Source: Bacteroidia bacterium (GTDB taxonomy: Bacteria; Bacteroidota; Bacteroidia; J057). Taken from it: DNA of 64,000 nucleotides. Positions 46,045 to 54,070 of this stretch are shown here, piece by piece. The notes beneath the pieces were generated by a model. That model did no database searches, was not told where the DNA came from, and worked only from the letters and a program-made list of their open reading frames with translations. The stretch is from assembly GCA_019695295.1 (NCBI GenBank), contig JAIBAH010000010.1, positions 1 to 64,000 on the forward strand, read 5' to 3'. The number at the start of each line of letters is the position of its first letter. The first letter of the stretch is position 1. The translations under genes and the position numbers were made by a program.

Positions 46045-46653
46045 GTGAATTTAAACCTTAATACAAAACTGGCAGAAGGCTATTCGAGTAATTCTCAAAT
46101 AGCTAAAAGATTAACCGAATGTTGGGTTAAAGAAAATTCTTATTGTCCCTGTTGTGGCGAAACGACCTTGTATAATTTCGAAAACAATAAACCGGTTGCT
46201 GATTTTTATTGCATAAAATGTAATGAAGAGTTTGAGTTAAAAAGTAAAAAAGGTAAATTTTCAAACTTAATCAATGATGGCGCTTATGCTACTATGATAG
46301 AAAGGCTCAACTCCAATAAAAACCCGAACTTCTTTTTTTTGACATATTCAAAAACATGGACAGTAGAGAACTTTTTTATTATTCCCAAACAGTTCTTTAC
46401 CCCCGAAATCATTATAAAAAGAAAGTCTTTACCTGATACAGCAAGACGGGCGGGCTGGACTGGATGTAATATTGATGTATCGGGTATTGCAGAAGCGGGT
46501 AAAGTTTTCATAATCAAAGAAACCCAATTAATAAATCCGAAAATTGTCAGGGACTCATTTAAAAAAACTTTGTTTCTAAGAGAAAAATCTGCTGAATCAA
46601 GAGGGTGGATTTTAGATGTTTTGACTTGTATTGACTTAATAAAGAAAGAATAG
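46045..46653 (+). CDS. dpnI: DpnI-type methyl-directed restriction endonuclease, cut short by an in-frame TAG
   Basis: 202 residues that align end to end with R.DpnI (Streptococcus pneumoniae), which cuts GATC only when the adenine is N6-methylated. Zn finger: C34, C37, C56, C59. PD-(D/E)XK site: D53 (PVADFYC), E64 and K66 (EFELKSKKG). Further identical stretches are INDGAYATM, NPNFFFLTY and TARRAGW-GCNID. The start is GTG 46045; the first 18 residues match DpnI in length. DpnI has 254 residues; here a TAG replaces codon 203, while the following 50 codons stay in frame and still encode the rest of the winged-helix domain. The product would keep the catalytic domain but lose most of the second DNA-reading domain. 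It may be a pseudogene, a recent mutation, a split protein, or a sequencing error. The region is AT-richer than its neighbours, which suggests transfer. Confidence 0.93.
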   Translation: MNLNLNTKLAEGYSSNSQIAKRLTECWVKENSYCPCCGETTLYNFENNKPVADFYCIKCNEEFELKSKKGKFSNLINDGAYATMIERLNSNKNPNFFFLTYSKTWTVENFFIIPKQFFTPEIIIKRKSLPDTARRAGWTGCNIDVSGIAEAGKVFIIKETQLINPKIVRDSFKKTLFLREKSAESRGWILDVLTCIDLIKKE

Positions 46654-46806
46654 TTTACTTTGGAAGACGTATATCGGTTCGAGGGTAAACTCAAACTAAA
46701 ATATCCCAATAATAATTTTATCAAGGACAAAATAAGACAACAACTTCAGGTATTAAGAGATAAAGGTATAATAGAATTTGTTGGCAGGGGTAAATATAAA
46801 AAATAA
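46654..46806 (+). pseudogene. In-frame continuation of DpnI: C-terminal winged-helix part beyond the TAG
   Basis: Fifty codons directly after the TAG, same frame, ending in TAA: FTLEDVYRFEGKLKLKY... RQQLQVLRDKGIIEFVGRGKYKK. They match the DpnI C-terminus (FTLEDMYRFES..., RQQLQILRDKEIIEFKGRGKYRK) almost residue for residue, so the reading frame has been kept after the stop. A TTG at 46660 could start a separate 48-residue fragment. The aligned DpnI residue at the stop is Glu, so a single GAG-to-TAG change explains it. Confidence 0.9.
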
Positions 46807-46808
46807 TT

Positions 46809-46982
46809 ATGCAGACTTATAAAATTGAAATCAAAGAAATACTCGCTCTGGTAGTGGAAATTAAGGCAAAATCCGTTGATGAAGCTCTGGAAATTGTAAA
46901 ACAGAAGTATAAAAACGAGGAAATTATATTATCAGCCGACCAATGTGTGGCGGTTGAAATTAATGAATCAGAAAGTAACTGA
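46809..46982 (+). CDS. dpnD: DpnD/PcfM-like small protein
   Basis: 57 residues, starting 2 bases after the end of the DpnI frame. The pattern Y-K-I-E-I-K-E-I-L, V-x-I-K-A-K-S-V-D-E-A-L-E-I-V, K-Q-K-Y-K-N-E-E-I-I-L-S-A-D is the DpnD-PcfM domain. In S. pneumoniae dpnD follows dpnC (DpnI) in the DpnI cassette; its role there is not established. Its presence in the same order and tight spacing shows that the whole cassette was acquired together. No mutation is visible in it. Confidence 0.85.
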   Translation: MQTYKIEIKEILALVVEIKAKSVDEALEIVKQKYKNEEIILSADQCVAVEINESESN

Positions 46983-47038
46983 TGGCATATTATCAATTAT
47001 TTTTTCCGGATTAAAAGGATAGTCGAGAATAGATTTCC

Positions 47039-47046
47039 TACTTTTG
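47039..47046 (+). promoter_or_regulatory. Putative -7 box (TACTTTTG) for the 290-residue lipoprotein
   Basis: TACTTTTGCACC lies 80 bases before the ATG at 47127 and marks the end of the AT-rich DpnI cassette. Confidence 0.45.
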
Positions 47047-47126
47047 CACCCACTTTCCCCCTTCAATTTCCAAAAATCATCTTAACCGGGAAAAATCAGG
47101 AGGGAAAACTCACTAAATTCAAAACC

Positions 47127-47999
47127 ATGAAATATCATATCATTATACTAATATTGCTCACAGGGTTGCTGAGCGCATGTGGCGAAAAAGGGGCTACAGA
47201 AGAGAATCAGGAGATTGTGGTAACGGAAATCAAGGTTAAGGACAGTCCGTTGAGTGAGAGGGCCGGAAAAAACATCATGGTTTCCGATAATCCGAATATT
47301 AAAGACTGTTTTCTTTCGCTCGATGAAAACTATCTGAATCTCCCGCTTCCGTACAGATTTCAGATGATTGAGAACTATGAAATCCGGGATATCCTGAGAC
47401 ACAAGCAGAAAATGGAGGGAGATAACGACTCTTTAATGTATGATTTTGAGATAGATAACCTCGACAGCCTGAGAGATTACATGATGTTTTCCGTATTCAA
47501 CGACAACCGGGAGATTAACTACTTTTTGCGTTACTTCAGGGATACTACCGAAATGCCCTCTCACGTAATCGGATTGAGCCGGATTGAAAAAAACGGAAAA
47601 CTCAGAATGGGCAGCCATCTCTTTTTAGCACAGACCGATTCTCTCATCGCAAAAGAAGATAGTCTGTTTCCTGTAATTACCCTCCGGGATTTTATAGAAG
47701 AAAGGCTCATTCAGAGGCTCAACCTGTCGCCAGAAGAAATCGAAAATCCGCCAATATTAGTCTGGATGCCCAATAAAGGCGGGAAAATCGGAATCGATTT
47801 GAACCTTGACGGGTTCGGAGACAAAAAATCAGCGGTAAAATCCTCCTGCCGGAGAACCCATCTGGATATAACCTGGCTTCCCGGAGAAGGCAGTTTCGAA
47901 AAAGAAAATCAGGCTCCCGTAGTTCGGAAATTTAAAAAACCCAATAAAAGAAAAGGCAGGGCGAAAGCAGTAAAAAAAGGAAAAACCCGCAGAAGATAA
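47127..47999 (+). CDS. Hypothetical lipoprotein with a basic C-terminal tail
   Basis: 290 residues. Lipobox LLSA-C18 after a clean hydrophobic helix predicts a lipoprotein. The middle part has two repeated acidic motifs (DNDSLMYDFEIDNLDSL, AKEDSLFPVITL) and the segment ILVWMPNKGGKIGIDLNLDGFGDKKSA, in which DLNLDGFGD resembles a Ca-binding dockerin/EF-hand-like loop. The last 30 residues are strongly basic (KKPNKRKGRAKAVKKGKTRRR), unusual for a lipoprotein. No known family. Confidence 0.75.
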   Translation: MKYHIIILILLTGLLSACGEKGATEENQEIVVTEIKVKDSPLSERAGKNIMVSDNPNIKDCFLSLDENYLNLPLPYRFQMIENYEIRDILRHKQKMEGDNDSLMYDFEIDNLDSLRDYMMFSVFNDNREINYFLRYFRDTTEMPSHVIGLSRIEKNGKLRMGSHLFLAQTDSLIAKEDSLFPVITLRDFIEERLIQRLNLSPEEIENPPILVWMPNKGGKIGIDLNLDGFGDKKSAVKSSCRRTHLDITWLPGEGSFEKENQAPVVRKFKKPNKRKGRAKAVKKGKTRRR

Positions 48000-48060
48000 A
48001 TTACAATCCTTTTATCGGAAATCCCCTCAGGCTAAATTTTGTAAACATCCGGAAAAACCG

Positions 48061-48068
48061 TACTTTTG
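48061..48068 (+). promoter_or_regulatory. Putative -7 box (TACTTTTG)
   Basis: TACTTTTGGAAA lies 46 bases before the ATG at 48114 (184-residue membrane protein). Confidence 0.45.
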
Positions 48069-48113
48069 GAAAAAAATATACTGAAGATAACCATTTCATA
48101 AATTATACAATCC

Positions 48114-48668
48114 ATGAAATTCCCTCAAAGAGCATTATTATTTTTAGGTGCTGTACTTTGTATCGGTGCCTTTTTTCTGCCTTATATGACCATCGATTAT
48201 GTAGTAGGCAAAGCCAGTTTCGGAGGATACAACTTTATTGATTACGGACTTTCCTATTTTCAGGCCTCCTCAGGGGATAAATCCATGATGGACAAAGTAG
48301 AAGACTTCGGGTACGATTTTTTTATAGAAAAAGTCATAGAACCCTGGATATCAAAGGGAACACCCGCCGATCAGGGGCTGGTTTTCGGACTGTTTCTCGT
48401 ATTAATTGGTCCCTTTTTCTACCTCCTGCTGGGTTTGGGTTACCTGTACCGAAGCGTTGCCGGTAAGCCCTTCAAAAGAGGTATTTTCTTTAATCTGCTT
48501 TACTTCGGATTCAGCTGGCTGATACTTTTCTTTATCAGCAACAAAATCAAACCCATTTCCATTGATTTTTTCCATATAGCAAGTTTCGGGTACTGGATAG
48601 CCTTTGCCGGCGTTTTCATTGCCGCATTTTCTGATTTTGCAGGAAAAGAAGAAGAAGAAGCAAAATAG
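48114..48668 (+). CDS. Hypothetical polytopic membrane protein
   Basis: 184 residues with about four membrane helices: 8-28 (LLFLGAVLCIGAFFLPYMTI), 88-112, 127-145 and 158-176. A periplasmic or cytoplasmic stretch (about 30-85) with aromatic and Gly residues lies between the first two. The C-terminus is acidic (GKEEEEAK). No family recognised. The PLP enzyme gene follows 36 bases later. Confidence 0.7.
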   Translation: MKFPQRALLFLGAVLCIGAFFLPYMTIDYVVGKASFGGYNFIDYGLSYFQASSGDKSMMDKVEDFGYDFFIEKVIEPWISKGTPADQGLVFGLFLVLIGPFFYLLLGLGYLYRSVAGKPFKRGIFFNLLYFGFSWLILFFISNKIKPISIDFFHIASFGYWIAFAGVFIAAFSDFAGKEEEEAK

Positions 48669-48704
48669 CTATATTTTTTCATAATAGAATCACTCATTAT
48701 CTTT

Positions 48705-49865
48705 ATGGATTTATCCTATATCATCAACGAACTCGGGGAGGAAAGGGACAACTATTACCGGGCAGTTTCTCCCCCTATTATGCAAAGCAGCAACTTCTGC
48801 TTTAAAGACATACAGTCTCTGAGAGAATCCCTTGCACATGAAATGGACATTCCTTTTTATACAAGAGGACACAATCCTACCGTAGCCATTCTCCGGAAAA
48901 AAATGGCAGCACTGGAAAATGCAGAGGAATCCCTTATTTTCAGCAGCGGAAGTGCAGCAGTAGCCGCCGCAGTGATGTCCTGTGTACAGGCAGGTGACCA
49001 CGTAGTATCCGTACAGAAACCCTATAGCTGGACCTACAAACTCCTTACTAACATGCTTTCCCGTTACGGCATAGAAACTACTTATATAGACGGAAGGGAA
49101 ACTGAAAATTATACACAGGCCATCCGGCCCAATACCAAACTGTTTATACTGGAATCTCCCAACTCCATGACTTTTGAGTTGCAGGATATAGAAGCCGTAT
49201 GCAAAATAGCCAAAGCCAATAATATTACCACTATTATAGACAACAGCTACGCAAGTCCCCTCAATCAAAATCCCATCAGCATGGGCGCAGACCTCGTAGT
49301 GCATTCTGCTACCAAATACCTCAACGGACACAGCGACGCAATTATTGGAGTGGTTTGTGGTACACGGGCAAAATGCGAGCAGATTTTCATGTCGGAATAC
49401 ATGACCCTTGGCGGAGCCGTATCTCCTCATGACGCATGGCTGATGATCAGAGGATTACGTACCCTGCCAATAAGGATGGAACGAATCGCACAAACCACCC
49501 CCAAAGTAGTGGAATACCTTGCCGGCCACCCCAAAGTAGAGCAGGTGCTTTATCCCTTTCATCCCTCTTTTCCACAATATGAATTAGCCCAAAAGCAACT
49601 CAAAGCCCCAACAGGACAGTTCAGCATCTTGCTGAAAACCGATAGTATGGAAGCCGTGGAAAGATTTTGCAATCATCTCACCCGGTTTTTGCTTGCAACT
49701 TCCTGGGGTGGATATGAATCCCTTATTTATCCGGCCTGTGTATTGTACGGCTCCATGAATTATGCCAAAACGACCCTTCCCTGGAACCTGATCCGGTTTT
49801 ATACAGGACTGGAAGAACCGGAAGTACTGATTGCAGATTTGGAAAAGGCATTTGCTGTAATGTAA
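48705..49865 (+). CDS. PLP-dependent transsulfuration enzyme (cystathionine gamma-synthase / beta-lyase family)
   Basis: 386 residues, fold type I. PLP-binding Lys is K204 in SATKYLNGHSD; Y52 and R54 in FYTRGHNPT contact the phosphate from the neighbouring subunit; SSGSAAVAAAV (80-90) is the phosphate cup. Members of this family act on cystathionine, homocysteine or methionine, and the exact reaction cannot be decided from sequence. The next gene, lpxK, begins 9 bases downstream, so the two are co-transcribed although functionally unrelated. Confidence 0.92.
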   Translation: MDLSYIINELGEERDNYYRAVSPPIMQSSNFCFKDIQSLRESLAHEMDIPFYTRGHNPTVAILRKKMAALENAEESLIFSSGSAAVAAAVMSCVQAGDHVVSVQKPYSWTYKLLTNMLSRYGIETTYIDGRETENYTQAIRPNTKLFILESPNSMTFELQDIEAVCKIAKANNITTIIDNSYASPLNQNPISMGADLVVHSATKYLNGHSDAIIGVVCGTRAKCEQIFMSEYMTLGGAVSPHDAWLMIRGLRTLPIRMERIAQTTPKVVEYLAGHPKVEQVLYPFHPSFPQYELAQKQLKAPTGQFSILLKTDSMEAVERFCNHLTRFLLATSWGGYESLIYPACVLYGSMNYAKTTLPWNLIRFYTGLEEPEVLIADLEKAFAVM

Positions 49866-49874
49866 ACGATTCCG

Positions 49875-50939
49875 ATGACATCTTTTCTCCGAAAACTATT
49901 GCTTCCTTTTTCCTTTCTGTTTGGTCTGATTGTCAGATTCAGAAACGAACTGTATGATATGGGATACCTGAAAACAGAAAATGCAGGAGTTCCCGTGATT
50001 TCGGTAGGCAATCTTTCGGCGGGAGGAACGGGAAAAACCCCGATGGCAGCCTTTATACTCTCAGAACTTCAGAAGGCAGGTTTCCGTCCGGCTTATCTCA
50101 GCAGAGGATATGGCAGAAAAACCCGGGGTTATCAAAGGGTTTATCCGAAAGATACAGACGCTTCCCTGAGTGGTGAAGAATCCCTGATGATAGCCAGAAG
50201 GTTTCCGGATATTCCCGTTGCCGTTTGTGAAGACCGGGTAAAAGGCGCCCGAAAATTATTATCAGAAGAAAAGATTCAGGTAATAGTACTCGATGACGCC
50301 TTTCAGCACAGAAAAATATACCGGGACCTGGATATTGTAATGCTTGACGCCTGCAATCTCAATCCCCGGCTTTTACCCGCAGGCAATGGGCGGGAACCTT
50401 TGAATGCACTTTACCGGGCAGAAATAGTAATCATCAACAAATGGACAGACAAAAACCAAATCCCGGCATTACAGTCACAGATTCGGCCTTATGTATCCAA
50501 AAATTCAGTTACCCTGTTTTGCAGACCGGAATTAACTGCTGCCATTCAGGGAGTAACCCACAATCCGATTCCCCTTTCAGGAATAAAAGAAGCGGTAGTT
50601 TTTGCCGGACTCGGAAACAATGAGTATTTTGAAAAACAAATAGTTGAAGTAGGAATCGTCATCCGGCGTTTTTTTCCTTTTCCCGACCATCATTCCTTTA
50701 CGGACGCTGAGTTAAGGGAAATAATAGCTTACGTAGAGGAAAATAAAATCCCTTATTTACTTACCACTGAAAAAGACTATATTCGGGTGCTCAGCAGGAT
50801 AGAGGCTTTTCATTCCGTTTCTACCGCTTTTCATTATGTGCCGATGGTGTGGGAATGGCATACCGGAAAATCTGAACTCATTACCAGAATACAAAATCTT
50901 ATGGCTCAATATTATCCCGGAGGTTCTTTAACCGAATAA
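49875..50939 (+). CDS. lpxK: Tetraacyldisaccharide 4'-kinase LpxK
   Basis: 354 residues. LpxK phosphorylates the 4' position of the lipid A precursor disaccharide at the inner membrane. The P-loop VGNLSAGGTGKTPMA (44-58, K54) follows an N-terminal membrane-associated helix (about 8-22). Other family elements: AYLSRGYGRKTRGYQ, the IQVIVLDDAFQHRKIYRDLDIVMLDA catalytic region, and the closing HSFTDAELREI... YLLTTEKDYIR. It shows that this organism makes lipid A. Typical length (family about 330-360). Confidence 0.96.
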   Translation: MTSFLRKLLLPFSFLFGLIVRFRNELYDMGYLKTENAGVPVISVGNLSAGGTGKTPMAAFILSELQKAGFRPAYLSRGYGRKTRGYQRVYPKDTDASLSGEESLMIARRFPDIPVAVCEDRVKGARKLLSEEKIQVIVLDDAFQHRKIYRDLDIVMLDACNLNPRLLPAGNGREPLNALYRAEIVIINKWTDKNQIPALQSQIRPYVSKNSVTLFCRPELTAAIQGVTHNPIPLSGIKEAVVFAGLGNNEYFEKQIVEVGIVIRRFFPFPDHHSFTDAELREIIAYVEENKIPYLLTTEKDYIRVLSRIEAFHSVSTAFHYVPMVWEWHTGKSELITRIQNLMAQYYPGGSLTE

Positions 50940-50987
50940 TTCCTTAGGATACATCCCGGAGAAATCTTTCCGTTTATCAAACAATTT

Positions 50988-52121
50988 ATGAAGGAATGGA
51001 GTAAATACAGCATGAAAATGGATACGACAAACGGGAAAATAGCCTTATTGATATTACTGACAGCCGTTTTGGCGGGTATTGGCATGTCTTTAAAATCCTG
51101 TCGCCCTGAATCAAAACCGGTATCTGAAAAAGCAGCAGCAAAACTCGGTCACCACCTTTTTTTTGATCAGAAACTCTCCCTGAATCAGGCGAAATCCTGT
51201 TCTTCCTGTCACGACCCCCAATTTGCATTTACAGACGGATACCGGAAATCCGTAGGAATCAACGGTGATGTACTTACCCGTAACTCCCAAACCCTTATCA
51301 ATGTAAAATACCTGAAATCCCTGACATGGATACATCCGGATTTGCATTCATTAGAAAAACAAATGGAAATCCCACTCTTTGGTACAGAACCCATAGAAAT
51401 GGGTATGAGTCCGCAAAATATGGAAATTTTGACCCGTTTCAGCAACGATTCTCTTTACAGAATTTTATTTTCCGATGCTTTTCCCGAAGAGAAAAATCCA
51501 TTCCGGTGGGATAATATACAACTTGCCATCGGAGAATATCTGAGAACGCTGGAATCTTTTGAATCCCGTTATGACAAAAACCGGAGGAATCCCGGAGAAT
51601 ATCCTTTTACAGCTTCTGAAATCAAAGGGGAAGCCCTGTTTTTTTCACCGGAATTAAAATGTGGCATTTGTCATCCGCCCCCTCATTTTACACTCGCTGC
51701 GGATTTCCGGCTGAATCCGGATACATTTTATTATAATATCGGGCTATACAATCTCAATGAAAAAGGAGACTATCCTCCGCAGGAGCAGGGATTGTTCAGC
51801 GTTACGGATAAAGAAAGCGATAAAGGCCGTTTTCGGGTACCGCCCCTGAGGAATCTTGCATTTACTGCTCCGTATATGCACAACGGCAGCATTCGCACCT
51901 TGCAGGAAGTCATCCGGATTTTTGCCGGAGGAGGACAAAATATACAGGAGCCGCCCTATCATGGAGATGGGAGAAAAAATCCTTTTAAACATCCGTTGAT
52001 TACCGGATTCCCTTTGAACGCAGAGAATGAAAAAGCCCTGACCGATTTTCTGCTTACCCTGACCGATTCTTCCATTCTGATAAAGCCACAGTTTCAGAAT
52101 CCTTTTACACAAAATAAATAA
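50988..52121 (+). CDS. Diheme cytochrome c peroxidase, MauG/CcpA type
   Basis: 377 residues, exported. The N-terminus has a hydrophobic helix (LALLILLTAVLAGIGMSLKS-C) ending in a possible lipobox Cys38. Two heme c sites: C71-S-S-C74-H75 followed by DPQFAFTDG, and C225-G-I-C228-H229. The conserved PLRNLAFTAPYMHNG segment contains the distal Met/Tyr region of this family. It reduces hydrogen peroxide or oxidises a protein substrate. Internal Met codons at 51012 and 51018 are alternative starts. Confidence 0.9.
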   Translation: MKEWSKYSMKMDTTNGKIALLILLTAVLAGIGMSLKSCRPESKPVSEKAAAKLGHHLFFDQKLSLNQAKSCSSCHDPQFAFTDGYRKSVGINGDVLTRNSQTLINVKYLKSLTWIHPDLHSLEKQMEIPLFGTEPIEMGMSPQNMEILTRFSNDSLYRILFSDAFPEEKNPFRWDNIQLAIGEYLRTLESFESRYDKNRRNPGEYPFTASEIKGEALFFSPELKCGICHPPPHFTLAADFRLNPDTFYYNIGLYNLNEKGDYPPQEQGLFSVTDKESDKGRFRVPPLRNLAFTAPYMHNGSIRTLQEVIRIFAGGGQNIQEPPYHGDGRKNPFKHPLITGFPLNAENEKALTDFLLTLTDSSILIKPQFQNPFTQNK

Positions 52122-52192
52122 ATTTCATTTTTTTAGAATAATCTAAGAGAAAGTATATAATTTTACCGGAAAATTTAAGGGCAGATATTTTC

Positions 52193-53989
52193 ATGAATAA
52201 ATTTCTATTTCCGGCAGTCTTTCTTGTATTATTCACTGCATTTTTCTGGATAGCCTGCAATGCACCGGTACAAAATGAAGGAGACAGTACCCAAAAACTG
52301 AAAGGAGAAGGTTACGGCGAAACCGCAGAATATTTCTCGTCCGATTCGATACTGAGTAAACAGCCTTTTCTGCAGGAAATTCTTACCAAAGTCAATGAAT
52401 CCCTGAAACAACCCGTACCGGTCATTCTCATGCAGGATTCACTCGACAACGCTCAAAAACAGGCTCAGGCAATCGCACTTCAGGACGGCGGGTTTCTTAA
52501 GTCGGTAAAAGATGAAAAAGGACGGGCTTTAAGAAATGAAATTTTCGGGATTTTTCCGGCCCGGGAAAGTGATTATGCAACTCGTCAGCTGGCAGATATT
52601 TGTAAAAACGGAGGCTGCTACCGGGTGGAAATGTATAATTATGCGCTGAATCTCACAACGGTTGCGCTGGTCAATAATCCGTCGGGTCAGGTACTTTCTG
52701 TATATTCGCTTCCTCATACTCAGCCTGACATCCCGGTTTACCTCAAGAAAATTGCCCTTAAAATCGCAACCGAGTCACCGGAAGTAGCAAAAGCACTCGG
52801 GGGAAAACCGGAGGAAGGAACAGCCCTGATGGCCGATACCAAAACCGCTTTGAATCGCAGCCGGTGTGAGCGCTCGATGCATTTATGTGTATCTCCCACT
52901 TTCGTAAAAGGAGAAAAAGCCCTGTGGACTATCGTGGATTTAACGGATTTTCGGTTGGTTGGGTTGAGATGGACGTATGTGGGAGACGCAGGCCCGGCAC
53001 CTGCCTTAACGGAACGAAAGATTCAAAACGAAAAACTCACAGAATGCTACTGTAAAAAACAAACGAATCTGGAGCAAAACGGCTGGAAATTAAACTACAT
53101 GCTGACCAGTTCGGATGGACTTCGCATTTCAGAGGTCGTATATAAAGGAAAGGCGGTGATTCAAAGCGCAAAACTGGTTGACTGGCACGTAAGTTACTCT
53201 AATACCGATGGTTTCGGGTACAGTGACGCAATCGGATGTCCGTTTTTCAGCACGGCAGCAGTAGTCGCAGTGGAGCCGCCGAAGGTGCTGGATTTATGGG
53301 AAAACGGAGTAAAAACGGGATTCGTTCTTTCTCAGAACTTTTTCAGCGAAGGATGGCCTCAACCCTGTAATTACAATTATCAGCAGCGGTTTGAGTTTTA
53401 CGACGACGGAAGATTCAGGGTCTCTGCAGCCAGTCTGGGAAGGGGCTGCGGGAATGACGGAACCTACCGGCCGGTTACCCGGATTGCCTTTGCCGGAGAT
53501 AAACTTTCTTTCTGGGAATGGGGCGGAGACGACTGGAAAAAATGGGAAAAAGAACAATATCAGCTTCAGAAACCCAATACTCCTTATACAAAAGAGGGTT
53601 TTCAGTATAAAATCGGGAACGAAGCCAATGCTTACTTCGTAGTGCCGGGAAATGGTCAGTTTAAGGATGGAGGAAGGGGAGATAATGCCTATACTTATCT
53701 TACGGTGAATCATCCGGATAAAGACGAGGGGGAGTCTGACCTTATTACTATCGGGCCTTGCTGCAATACGGATTATCGCCAGGGGCCTGAGAAATTCATC
53801 GAACCTAACCCCGAAGCCCTGAATCAGGGAGGGTTGGTGATGTGGTATGTGCCACAGATAAAAAACGACGATACCAAAGGGAAAGAATACTGCTGGGCTG
53901 AATCGTTTATTGAAAACGGTATTTACAGTACAAAAATATACCCTTGCTTTTCAGGGCCTATGTTTGTTCCTGTTCAGGGTAAATTTTAA
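52193..53989 (+). CDS. Hypothetical lipoprotein (598 residues)
   Basis: Lipobox WIA-C22 after a hydrophobic helix predicts a lipoprotein. The N-terminal third is helical (QEILTKVNESLKQPVPVILMQDSLDNAQKQAQ) and contains CKNGGCYRVEMYNYALNLTTVALVNNPSGQVLSV, which looks like a conserved pair of Cys around a beta-hairpin. The C-terminal two thirds are beta-rich with many Trp and Cys residues (ECYCKK, GCPFF, GPCCNTDYRQGPEKF, KIYPCFSGPMFVPV). No family is recognised. It lies between the peroxidase and another lipoprotein on the same strand. Confidence 0.7.
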   Translation: MNKFLFPAVFLVLFTAFFWIACNAPVQNEGDSTQKLKGEGYGETAEYFSSDSILSKQPFLQEILTKVNESLKQPVPVILMQDSLDNAQKQAQAIALQDGGFLKSVKDEKGRALRNEIFGIFPARESDYATRQLADICKNGGCYRVEMYNYALNLTTVALVNNPSGQVLSVYSLPHTQPDIPVYLKKIALKIATESPEVAKALGGKPEEGTALMADTKTALNRSRCERSMHLCVSPTFVKGEKALWTIVDLTDFRLVGLRWTYVGDAGPAPALTERKIQNEKLTECYCKKQTNLEQNGWKLNYMLTSSDGLRISEVVYKGKAVIQSAKLVDWHVSYSNTDGFGYSDAIGCPFFSTAAVVAVEPPKVLDLWENGVKTGFVLSQNFFSEGWPQPCNYNYQQRFEFYDDGRFRVSAASLGRGCGNDGTYRPVTRIAFAGDKLSFWEWGGDDWKKWEKEQYQLQKPNTPYTKEGFQYKIGNEANAYFVVPGNGQFKDGGRGDNAYTYLTVNHPDKDEGESDLITIGPCCNTDYRQGPEKFIEPNPEALNQGGLVMWYVPQIKNDDTKGKEYCWAESFIENGIYSTKIYPCFSGPMFVPVQGKF

Positions 53990-54070
53990 ACAGAATGGGT
54001 CAAGGCATTGATACTGATTGTTTTTCCCTGAAACCCGCATTTTTTACTATTATCAGCATTGGATAAAATC

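Noticed and set aside
46651-46653. TAG read as pyrrolysine
   Set aside because: No pyrrolysine machinery is visible, the aligned residue in DpnI is an ordinary Glu, and Bacteroidota are not known to use this decoding.
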